From Candidatus Cloacimonadota bacterium (GTDB lineage: Bacteria > Cloacimonadota > Cloacimonadia > Cloacimonadales > TCS61), in the NCBI GenBank assembly GCA_030626645.1, contig DAOUTP010000130.1:1-5592 (forward strand): 5,592 nt of DNA. The letters are read 5' to 3'. Each line of letters opens with the position of its first letter. The first letter of the stretch is position 1. Made by a program: the position numbers and the translations under genes. The notes under the pieces were generated by a model, which saw only the letters and a list, made by a program, of their open reading frames with translations, was not told the origin of the DNA and did no database searches. Below, piece by piece: positions 1-5,592 of the stretch.

Positions 1-14
1 ATAATACTACTCAC

Positions 15-44
15 AAAAAAAAGAACCCGGCCGACACCGGGTCC
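15..44 (-). terminator. Rho-independent terminator after the OmpA-like gene
   Basis: On the minus strand GGACCCGG (44-37), a 6-base loop TGTCGG (36-31) and CCGGGTTC (30-23) form an 8-bp stem, counting one G-U pair, followed directly by eight T (22-15). The hairpin starts 24 bases past the stop codon of the OmpA-like gene. It is the only clear terminator in the window and is the likely end of the transcription unit. Confidence 0.93.
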
Positions 45-68
45 TCATATTACAGCTTATCTAATCTA

Positions 69-1589
69 TTATTTTGTTCTAAAGAACTCAATACGTCTAT
101 TTTTTGCTCGTCCTGCTTTTGTTTTGTTGGAAGTTACAGGATGATCAGGACCAAGACCTATAGCACGTAATCTGAATTCTTTAATTCCCTGATTGATCAG
201 ATAACGGCGTACAGATTCAGCTCTTTTTCTGGAGAGCTTCATATTTAGCGCTCTGGAACCTGAACTATCTGTATGCCCGCTGATCTCAAGGTGCATTTCT
301 TTGTAATCCTTCAACGTTCTAACAACCTTGCCAAGTACATTCTTCGCACCATCAGTCAGTTCAGAGCTTCCTACTTTAAAGTTCACACCATCCAGAATAA
401 TAGGTGACTTCTTCTCAAATATTATTTCCGGTTTCTTATCAGGACAACCATCAGCATCTTGGAAGCCATTAAATGTTTCCGGTTCTAACGGACATTGATC
501 AACTCCATCCAGGAATCCATCACCGTCTGTGTCAGCATTTAGCGGATCAGTCTGGTGAGTGAATATTTCATCACCATCATTCAAATTATCACCATCGGTA
601 TCCATTGAGTTAGGATCAGTCTGATAGTTATTGATCTCATCTCCATCACTCAGACTGTCAGCATCTGTATCAACTGAAAGTGGATCAGTTTTGTAAGTAT
701 AAACTTCATCGTAATCATTAACACCATCCATATCAGTATCGGCAACATTGGGATCTGTTCCTGTACTATCGGCACTGATAAATGTTCCTGTATTTGTTTC
801 AACTGAATCAGCCAAAGCATCGCCATCATTATCATAATCAGGACAACCGTCTTCATCTTCGAAATTATCAAAATCTTCAGGAATGAGAGGACATTCATCA
901 AGTTTATCTTCAATTCCGTCACCATCGGTATCTCTCCAGCCGCCAAAGCGCAGAGTTATGCCAAAACCGGCAGATAGATTCCCTGATTGAATATCTCCTC
1001 TTGCCAGAGCAGTTGTAGATTCACCGGACATATCTTGATTCTGGTTAAATATATTTTGATATTTCACACCGAAATCGATAGCAACCGTGCGGGATATTTC
1101 CCACTCAATACCACCACCGACATTAGCAATAAAATTGTTGCCGGAAGTGATCTCTGTACCGGTATCTGTGTTTTCACAATTCCACATCATTACACCCATT
1201 CCACCGGTGAGATAGGGGATCCAGTTCTGATCTTTGATCAGGTTGTAACGTCCAAAAACAGAGATCGGGATAAAGGTTGTTTTAAAGGGAGCATCCTCTT
1301 TTTCAATTAGATGGCTCATCACTTCCAAAAGTTGATCTTTATCACGCACAGTAACAAAGCCATAACCAGCCTCAATGCCAACCCCAATTTTACGGGTGAT
1401 ATAGTATCCACCGTTAAACTCACCTAATATCCTGACTGTACTATCGTCCTCTTCTCCACCGATCAATTTTGTTGCATTGCTATGAAGTCCTGTGAATATC
1501 TGTCTTTGAAAGATCTGAGCAAAAACATTACTGCTCACTAGTACGACCATGCAGATAATAATTAATAAAATTTTTGTTCTCTTTGTCAT
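69..1589 (-). CDS. OmpA-family outer membrane protein with TSP3 calcium repeats
   Basis: The product has 506 residues counted from the ATG. Residues 1-24 are a Sec signal peptide (TKRTK, hydrophobic core, cleavage after VFA-24). Residues 25-216 look like a small outer-membrane beta-barrel: alternating, glycine- and aromatic-rich strands such as GVGIEAGYGF and FIPISVFGRY, with a last strand near GITLRFG. Residues 220-384 are Asp-rich thrombospondin type 3 repeats (DTDGDG, DTDMDG and similar), a calcium-binding linker with four cysteines (C233, C249, C366, C382). Residues 397-506 are the OmpA C-terminal domain, with GHTDSSG, NMKLSRKRAESV and GRAKNRRIEF. D441 and R456 line up with the E. coli OmpA residues D271 and R286 that bind diaminopimelate in peptidoglycan. 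The likely role is to tie the outer membrane to the cell wall. It is probably co-transcribed with the large secreted protein and ends just before a strong terminator. Whether the barrel forms a pore is not visible. Confidence 0.92.
   Translation of the reverse strand: MTKRTKILLIIICMVVLVSSNVFAQIFQRQIFTGLHSNATKLIGGEEDDSTVRILGEFNGGYYITRKIGVGIEAGYGFVTVRDKDQLLEVMSHLIEKEDAPFKTTFIPISVFGRYNLIKDQNWIPYLTGGMGVMMWNCENTDTGTEITSGNNFIANVGGGIEWEISRTVAIDFGVKYQNIFNQNQDMSGESTTALARGDIQSGNLSAGFGITLRFGGWRDTDGDGIEDKLDECPLIPEDFDNFEDEDGCPDYDNDGDALADSVETNTGTFISADSTGTDPNVADTDMDGVNDYDEVYTYKTDPLSVDTDADSLSDGDEINNYQTDPNSMDTDGDNLNDGDEIFTHQTDPLNADTDGDGFLDGVDQCPLEPETFNGFQDADGCPDKKPEIIFEKKSPIILDGVNFKVGSSELTDGAKNVLGKVVRTLKDYKEMHLEISGHTDSSGSRALNMKLSRKRAESVRRYLINQGIKEFRLRAIGLGPDHPVTSNKTKAGRAKNRRIEFFRTK
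438..932 (-). repeat. Thrombospondin type 3 repeat region with flanking Cys cassettes
   Basis: Residues 220-384 of the OmpA-like protein have an ordered layout. A 32-residue cassette with two cysteines (220-251) is followed by a longer irregular unit (251-283). Three exact 23-residue repeats come next (284-306, 307-329, 330-352; DNA 672-740, 603-671, 534-602), of the form DTDxDxxxDxDE...TDP. A second copy of the cassette closes the array (353-384). The two cassettes share 21 of 32 residues by hand count, including CPL.PE.F and DGCPD. The Asp spacing matches calcium-binding TSP3 repeats, which usually stiffen the linker when calcium is bound. Confidence 0.85.
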
Positions 1590-1597
1590 GTACAATT

Positions 1598-1603
1598 CCT
1601 CCT
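1598..1603 (-). promoter_or_regulatory. Consensus Shine-Dalgarno of the OmpA-like gene
   Basis: The minus strand reads AGGAGG, then 8 bases, then ATG at 1587-1589. An in-frame TTG at 1593-1595 is only 2 bases from this site, too close for initiation, so the ATG is the start. The site lies in the 36-bp gap after the FN3/beta-helix gene, a gap without a hairpin, which supports translation of both genes from one message. Confidence 0.85.
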
Positions 1604-1625
1604 GGATTATATTTTTTTATTTTTT

Positions 1626-4600
1626 TTATTTTGCTCCCATATCGTTTCTGGATCCGTCAGCATCAAAAAATTCTTCAGACGGATCTCCGGTATCGATACA
1701 GGGAGATTCTTCTAACAGATTATAATCTCTATTAGCAGCATCTTTAAATTTGGGATCAGAATTTATCACTCCCATCTTAAAGAACAATGAACCATTATTA
1801 TTTGTTTTAAAACCATCTTCAAAATTCATTATGTTACAATAGCTTAATGTCATTTTAATGTCACCAAATTTGTGGAAACATACTTCCTGGGGAGAATTAT
1901 TCCAAAGAATCGAACTGTATATTTTTGGATTAGAAAAACTATTACAATAGATCGCTCCGCCAAATTTAGCCGAATTATCACTAATGGTAAGATTACGCCA
2001 GGTAGAGGTTGAATACTGAGTATAGATCCCGCCACCAAAACCGTATTCTGTGCCGATAACTTCATTGCCGGATATCACACATGCGGTGAGTTCCGGATTT
2101 GAATTGTAGATATAAATTCCACCGCCAAATTCATTAGCTTTGTTATTAATAATTTCCATCTTCTTAAGAACAGGATTAGAATTACTTAAATAAACCCCTC
2201 CACCATAACCATGCTTTGTCCCTAAAGAGGTATTATTCTCGATCTTCACATTCTCAATTAAAGAATTGGAGTTGTATAGATAGATCCCGCCGCCAAAATT
2301 CTCAGCTACATTGTCCATAATGACTACATCTTTAATTGTCGGGCTTGAATTATAGATAAATATGCCGCCGCCACGGTGTGCGTTTCCTGAACCATTCTGG
2401 ATCGTGAAACCAATAAGTTCTGCTGCTTCGGTCTCTTCGCTTTCGAAATTTACGACGCTGCCGGAGCTCTTCCCATCAATAATGGTAGAAGTTATGAATG
2501 ATCTATCCCGGGTGGTTTGAAATTTAGAACAGACGGTTATATTCTTACCTTCAAAATTAATATTTTCTTTATAGATGCCTGGTTGGACAATCACGACATC
2601 TCTGGGAACGGCAAAATTAATTGCTGCTTGTATTGTCGGATGATCTTCAGGAACACGCAATTTCCCGAAATGACAAATTGCCGGGTAAACTTCTGATTCA
2701 GGGGAATTATTCCTGTTAATAAAACTGAAGATTCGATAATAATATTTTTTATGGATATCTATATCCTTATCGAAGTAAGATTCGGTATCTGCCGATATTG
2801 TTGCGATGGTTGTGAAATCCTTATCCTCACCTCTTCTTTGAATCTTGAAACCTTCTTCAATACTGCTATTATCTACCCAGCTGAGTTTAACCTGCCGATC
2901 AGCAACAACCGAAATTTTAAAATTTCCCGGAACAAGTAACCCGTAATATTCCGTAACTGTATTAGTATAATGAGATGTATTTACATCTGTAAAGGCTTGA
3001 ACTCGATATGAATATTCCACATCGTACTTAAGGTCACTATCAATAAATTCTGTAGTATTGGGATTTGCTTTTTTGATCAGGTTAAAATCAGATCCATTTT
3101 GGCTTCGTTCTATTCTATATCCCTTCTCAAAATAACAGTTATCGCTCCAGTTTAATTTGATCTTACCGGCAGAAACGATTTCCACGCTTAGATTTGTAGG
3201 ATGAGGAAATATCGTATTCAAGTATTCAACATTGGAAAAATCGGAGGCATTGATCGAAGTAATTGTCTGAACTCTGTAATAATGAGTTTTTCCAAATTTC
3301 ACATTTTCATCTGTATAGGAAGTTGAATTTGCCGGAAGTTGTACAAGAATTTTATATTCTTCGCCCTCCGCTTTTCTTTCGATCCTGAATCCTGTTTCAA
3401 ATTGGCAGTTATCTTCCCAATAGATCAAAGCAGTTTTATCGTCGAGAACTTCTGAGCTCAGATAGGAAGGTTCTGGAAATACTGTTCTGGCAATGATCTC
3501 ACTTGAATAGTTTGAAGAATTAGATTTTGATACTGTTACAATCCTGTAAATATATTGCGTACCGTAGATGAGTCCTTTATCCAAATAGGAATCTGCTGCT
3601 GCGGGAAGTTCTTTGATCAAAATAAAATCTTCTTTTCCTGTCTTTCTTTCAATTTTGAATCCTGTATCAAATGTACAATTGTCCATCCATGATAATTTTA
3701 ATGATTGATCATCCAAAATAAGGACAGAAAGATAGGTTGGTTCGGGAAAAATTGTCTTGGCTGATAAAATATTGGAATAAGCTGATTCGGATGCAGGTGT
3801 AAAAGCCACTACCCTGTAATTATAAGTTATTCCAAAAGAGAGATCCGTATCTAAGAAGAAAGTCTCATTTGATCCCAGGTTAACTATTTCTCGAAATTCA
3901 CCACCGCTTTCCTTTCTTTCTAATCTGTACCCTGTCTCAAAAGTACAATTGTCTTCCCAAAATAATTTAATAGATTGATCATCGACGTTCTCGGCATAAA
4001 GATTCTCAGGTCCCGGAAAATCAGTTTTTGTGCCTACTTCGTTGGAATATTCCGATTCATTTACTTTGGATAGTGCTTTGATCCGGTAAGTATATTCATC
4101 ACCCAAAAGCAAATCTTCATCTAGATAATCTCTCTTGTTTTTACCAGGTTGGTTGATCTCTTCATATTCGCCATCATTAACTTTACGCTCAAGAATATAA
4201 CCGTGAGCAAAAGTGGATCTATCTTCCCAATACAGTTTTGCAGAGTGGTCATTTAGGACATCAATATACAATTTCTGAGGTGATGGGAACATTAATTCTG
4301 TAGAGGAAGAAATGCTGGGTCTGGATTCATTTATCTCCGTAAATGCCTTTATAGTATAACTATATGTTTCACCATCTTTTAATTCATTGTCAACGTAATA
4401 ACGTGAGTTTGGTTCTACAACAGCAATTTCCTCAAATTCATCATTACCGGTTTTTCTCTCAATTTTAAAGCCGTTTTCATAATCATATCCATCTTCCCAG
4501 GTAAGGCGTATAGATTGATCATCTAGAGCTTTCACCTTAAAATTGGCAGGTGCTGGAAATTCAGTTTCCACAGTAATTTTATCAGAAGCTAATGATTCGT

Positions 4601-5213
4601 TTAATTCAGATTCTGCTTTAATTTGATAATAGTACTTTTCTCCAACTATCAATCCTTCATCAATATATTCTGTTTCATCGGCAGAGACTTTTCCAGTCAC
4701 CATATATTGGGTATCCATACTCTTCCGCTCAATAATAAATCCAGTCTCAAAATCGCAATTATCCCGCCAAGTTATCTTTACAGATTGATCATCAATTGGT
4801 GTTGCATCAAGATTTGATGGCATAGGAAATACTGTGGATATCGTGATCTCGTCAGAGAAATCGGATTTCATTTCTTCATTATAGCATTGAACTTTGTATG
4901 AATAGTTCACATTGAATTTTAGCTTTTCATCAACAAAAAAAGCTTTATTCTTCTCTAATTTAATGATCTCAATAAATTCACTCTCACCACTTCTTCTAAA
5001 AAGGTTAAATCCCGTAATATTAGTCTTTGAACTTTGCCAGCGTAAAGAGACAGTATGGTCATTCAATGCTTTAGCTGATAGGTTTAGTGGACATTCTAAT
5101 ATGATAATTTCGGCTTTTAGGGAGTCTCCAATTGGTTCTGTAGTATCAATTTCCTGAGCAAAAGCATAACCAGTAAATATTAAAACAAACAGAAAAAACA
5201 TCCATTTTTTCAC
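1626..5213 (-). CDS. Secreted multi-FN3 protein with C-terminal parallel beta-helix
   Basis: The product has 1195 residues and is predicted to be exported and probably displayed at the cell surface. Residues 1-19 form a Sec signal peptide (KK, hydrophobic core, cleavage after AFA-19). Residues 20-40 are a linker. Residues 41-850 are nine fibronectin type III domains of 90 residues each, every one with the core Trp (W59, W149 ... W779) and a Y.Y[KRQT][IV] strand. Residues 851-1195 are a right-handed beta-helix. It opens with VPEDHPTIQAAI and VQPGIYKENI, has six GG[GA][IV][YF] turns between 948 and 1089, and ends with the SPCIDTGDP and DMGA motifs seen at the end of such proteins. No T9SS sorting domain, lipobox, LPXTG motif or C-terminal membrane segment is seen, and no enzyme active site is recognised. 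The GTG start is chosen from the Shine-Dalgarno spacing. The OmpA-like gene follows 36 bases downstream. Adhesion, polymer binding or a structural surface role are plausible; the ligand is unknown. Confidence 0.88.
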   Translation of the reverse strand: MKKWMFFLFVLIFTGYAFAQEIDTTEPIGDSLKAEIIILECPLNLSAKALNDHTVSLRWQSSKTNITGFNLFRRSGESEFIEIIKLEKNKAFFVDEKLKFNVNYSYKVQCYNEEMKSDFSDEITISTVFPMPSNLDATPIDDQSVKITWRDNCDFETGFIIERKSMDTQYMVTGKVSADETEYIDEGLIVGEKYYYQIKAESELNESLASDKITVETEFPAPANFKVKALDDQSIRLTWEDGYDYENGFKIERKTGNDEFEEIAVVEPNSRYYVDNELKDGETYSYTIKAFTEINESRPSISSSTELMFPSPQKLYIDVLNDHSAKLYWEDRSTFAHGYILERKVNDGEYEEINQPGKNKRDYLDEDLLLGDEYTYRIKALSKVNESEYSNEVGTKTDFPGPENLYAENVDDQSIKLFWEDNCTFETGYRLERKESGGEFREIVNLGSNETFFLDTDLSFGITYNYRVVAFTPASESAYSNILSAKTIFPEPTYLSVLILDDQSLKLSWMDNCTFDTGFKIERKTGKEDFILIKELPAAADSYLDKGLIYGTQYIYRIVTVSKSNSSNYSSEIIARTVFPEPSYLSSEVLDDKTALIYWEDNCQFETGFRIERKAEGEEYKILVQLPANSTSYTDENVKFGKTHYYRVQTITSINASDFSNVEYLNTIFPHPTNLSVEIVSAGKIKLNWSDNCYFEKGYRIERSQNGSDFNLIKKANPNTTEFIDSDLKYDVEYSYRVQAFTDVNTSHYTNTVTEYYGLLVPGNFKISVVADRQVKLSWVDNSSIEEGFKIQRRGEDKDFTTIATISADTESYFDKDIDIHKKYYYRIFSFINRNNSPESEVYPAICHFGKLRVPEDHPTIQAAINFAVPRDVVIVQPGIYKENINFEGKNITVCSKFQTTRDRSFITSTIIDGKSSGSVVNFESEETEAAELIGFTIQNGSGNAHRGGGIFIYNSSPTIKDVVIMDNVAENFGGGIYLYNSNSLIENVKIENNTSLGTKHGYGGGVYLSNSNPVLKKMEIINNKANEFGGGIYIYNSNPELTACVISGNEVIGTEYGFGGGIYTQYSTSTWRNLTISDNSAKFGGAIYCNSFSNPKIYSSILWNNSPQEVCFHKFGDIKMTLSYCNIMNFEDGFKTNNNGSLFFKMGVINSDPKFKDAANRDYNLLEESPCIDTGDPSEEFFDADGSRNDMGAK
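1896..2372 (-). repeat. Beta-helix rung repeats with asparagine ladder
   Basis: Residues 948-1106 of the large secreted protein hold successive rungs. Each starts GG[GA][IV][YF] at 948, 974, 1004, 1030, 1060 and 1085, usually followed by NS[NS][PS]. Each ends with an Asn at 968, 994, 1024, 1050, 1080 and 1106. The Asn spacing alternates 26, 30, 26, 30, 26. The two longer rungs carry matching loops before the glycines, LGTKHGY and IGTEYGF. Stacked Asn ladders are typical of right-handed parallel beta-helices of the pectate-lyase-like fold. The alternation suggests that a two-rung unit of 56 residues (168 bp) was duplicated. Confidence 0.8.
2664..5093 (-). repeat. Nine tandem FN3 repeats of exactly 270 bp
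   Basis: Residues 41-850 of the large secreted protein divide into nine units of 90 residues: 4824-5093, 4554-4823, 4284-4553, 4014-4283, 3744-4013, 3474-3743, 3204-3473, 2934-3203 and 2664-2933. Each unit begins near the Pro of an FPxP[ST]xL-type linker, then has [DN]D[QHK]S..L.W.D, G[FY].[IL]ERK, a Y[LFVI]D strand and Y.YR[IV]. The core Trp recurs exactly every 90 residues from W59 to W779, with no insertion or deletion. Units 5 and 6 match at about 37 of 90 residues by hand count. Units 1 and 9 are the most diverged. DNA similarity also persists: compare 30-bp segments at 3391, 3661, 3931 and 4741. Confidence 0.9.
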
Positions 5214-5217
5214 AGCA

Positions 5218-5224
5218 CCCCCCT
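5218..5224 (-). promoter_or_regulatory. G-rich Shine-Dalgarno fixing a GTG start
   Basis: The minus strand reads AGGGGGG followed by TGCT and then GTG (5211-5213). It pairs with the 16S anti-Shine-Dalgarno sequence if one G-U wobble replaces the usual A. It lies 4 bases from the GTG but 16 from the next possible start, the ATG at 5199-5201. The GTG start also supplies the two lysines expected at the front of the signal peptide, so both lines of evidence favour it. Confidence 0.6.
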
Positions 5225-5251
5225 AATTGAGAAACTACTTGAAATATTTAT

Positions 5252-5267
5252 TTATTATATATAATAA
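5252..5267. repeat. 16-bp perfect AT-only palindrome between genes
   Basis: TTATTATATATAATAA reads the same on both strands. It sits in the 82-bp gap between the Mut7-C gene and the FN3/beta-helix gene, 39 bases before the latter's start codon. It could be an operator for a dimeric regulator, or simply low-complexity AT-rich promoter DNA. As RNA it gives only a weak all-AU stem, and on the minus strand it is followed by A-rich rather than U-rich sequence, so it does not look like a terminator for the Mut7-C gene. Confidence 0.5.
5254..5259 (-). promoter_or_regulatory. Possible -10 element for the FN3/beta-helix gene
   Basis: On the minus strand these bases read TATAAT, a perfect sigma-70-type -10 hexamer, inside the 16-bp palindrome. 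Transcription would begin near 5247 and leave a leader of about 34 bases before the GTG start. No good -35 box lies 16-18 bases upstream; the sequence there is A-rich (around AAAAAC). The region is so AT-rich that such a hexamer is expected by chance, so this is a weak call. A Bacteroidota-type TAnnTTTG element was not seen. Confidence 0.25.
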
Positions 5268-5295
5268 TTCTTTAGTGTTTTTTAATTTTGGGAAC

Positions 5296-5592
5296 TTAAG
5301 TTGTCAATAAATTCTTAAGTTTGCTCATCATAGCATCATAATGTGAACCTTGCCAGAAAATCTTACCACATTTTCTGCAAATCTTAAATTCAGTGAAATT
5401 ATGTTTCACATATTCAGGAACTAAACCACCAATTTTTTCTGATTGAATCACTTGCAACTTATTGTTACACGCCAAGCATCTTGAAAACAACATTTCGTTA
5501 TTCAATTCAATTAAATGTAACATCTCCTGCAATTGTTTATCATATTTTACTGACCTGATCAATATTCTATTAAAATCCTCTTTTCTTTTGGC
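5296..5592 (-). CDS. Mut7-C RNase-family protein, C-terminal part (5' end outside window)
   Basis: This is the last 98 codons of a gene that runs off the right edge. The frame stays open to base 5592 and ends in TAA at 5296-5298. Counting from the first codon in the window, two CxxC pairs are visible: C39/C42 (RCLACN) and C72/C75 (CRKCG). A conserved IFWQGSHYDAM segment follows at 78-88. This matches the zinc ribbon ending the Mut7-C family (also called DUF82), whose N-terminal part is a PIN-like nuclease fold. The residues before it (ILIRSV, then KQLQEML) fit the end of that domain. The family is usually about 150-250 residues, so the acidic catalytic residues would lie outside. A TTG at 5560-5562 could be taken as a start, but conserved sequence continues upstream of it, so it is very probably internal. 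The RNA substrate is not known. Family assignment is confident; activity is inferred. Confidence 0.85.
   Translation of the reverse strand, partial: AKRKEDFNRILIRSVKYDKQLQEMLHLIELNNEMLFSRCLACNNKLQVIQSEKIGGLVPEYVKHNFTEFKICRKCGKIFWQGSHYDAMMSKLKNLLTT

Noticed and set aside
650..946. Second minus-strand frame overlapping the TSP3 region, and a similar one at 1850-2065
   Set aside because: They are shifted readings of low-complexity repeat DNA, rich in Met, Ile and Leu, with no domain.
987..1310. Open frame of 107 codons on the plus strand
   Set aside because: It lies antisense inside the OmpA-like gene, has no recognisable domain and no clear ribosome site; the same holds for the shorter plus-strand frames at 2751, 4623 and 4912.
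1548..1553. Cys13 in the OmpA-like signal peptide as a lipoprotein cysteine
   Set aside because: It lies in the hydrophobic core, preceded by isoleucines, with no L-[AS]-[GA]-C lipobox; a signal peptidase I site at VFA-Q fits better.
1590..1595. Upstream in-frame TTG start for the OmpA-like gene, adding two residues
   Set aside because: It is only 2 bases from AGGAGG; the ATG at 1587-1589 has an ideal 8-base spacing and begins a typical signal peptide.
1606..1611. TATAAT on the minus strand between the two surface genes as a promoter for the OmpA-like gene
   Set aside because: A transcript from it would begin at about the Shine-Dalgarno and lose it; the hexamer is part of the A/T-rich spacer.
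2664..5093. The regular 270-bp period as a CRISPR array or non-coding satellite
   Set aside because: The period is far too long for CRISPR, the frame is open throughout, and the repeats encode FN3 domains.
5225..5295. Intrinsic terminator after the Mut7-C gene
   Set aside because: The only stem is all A-U and is followed by A-rich sequence on the minus strand, so no convincing terminator is present.
5296..5562. A complete 88-residue zinc-ribbon protein starting at TTG 5560-5562
   Set aside because: The frame stays open to the window edge and the upstream residues also fit the Mut7-C family, so this is a truncated view of a longer gene.

Overview
The window carries three genes, all on the minus strand, so transcription runs from high to low coordinates. 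The DNA is AT-rich (about 35-40% GC in the lines I sampled by eye). The gene content points to a Gram-negative-type, two-membrane bacterium of the FCB superphylum. The evidence is an OmpA-type protein with thrombospondin-3 calcium repeats and a very large FN3/parallel beta-helix surface protein. The style of the FN3 repeats (DDQS...W.DNC.F.TG[FY].IERK) and of the beta-helix ends (VPEDHPTIQAAI at the start, SPCIDTGDP...DMGA at the end) reminds me of uncultured lineages such as Cloacimonadota or Marinimicrobia. That assignment is from memory and is only a suggestion.

Layout in transcription order: (1) 5592-5296, the last 98 codons of a Mut7-C-type protein (PIN-like RNase family with a C-terminal zinc ribbon), whose true start lies outside the window. 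(2) 5295-5214, an 82-bp AT-rich gap with a 16-bp perfect palindrome that contains a -10-like TATAAT, and a G-rich ribosome binding site. (3) 5213-1626, a 1195-residue secreted protein: signal peptide, nine FN3 domains each exactly 90 residues long, then a C-terminal right-handed beta-helix with an asparagine ladder. (4) 1625-1590, a 36-bp gap with no terminator and a perfect AGGAGG. (5) 1589-69, a 506-residue outer-membrane protein: signal peptide, beta-barrel, TSP3-type calcium-binding linker, and OmpA peptidoglycan-binding domain. (6) 44-15, a strong intrinsic terminator. Bases 1-14 hold nothing I can identify, and no gene-free stretch exceeds 300 bases.

The large FN3/beta-helix gene and the OmpA-like gene are closely spaced and share one terminator, so they are probably one transcription unit. 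A plausible reading is that the OmpA-like protein ties the outer membrane to peptidoglycan while the FN3/beta-helix protein is exported to the surface, where it may serve as an adhesin, binding or structural protein. Whether the two touch is inference. The Mut7-C gene has no visible terminator after it, so read-through is possible, but its function looks unrelated.

I see no convincing sign of a mobile element, CRISPR array, RNA gene or classical defence system. The most unusual features are the repeat architectures inside the two surface proteins.
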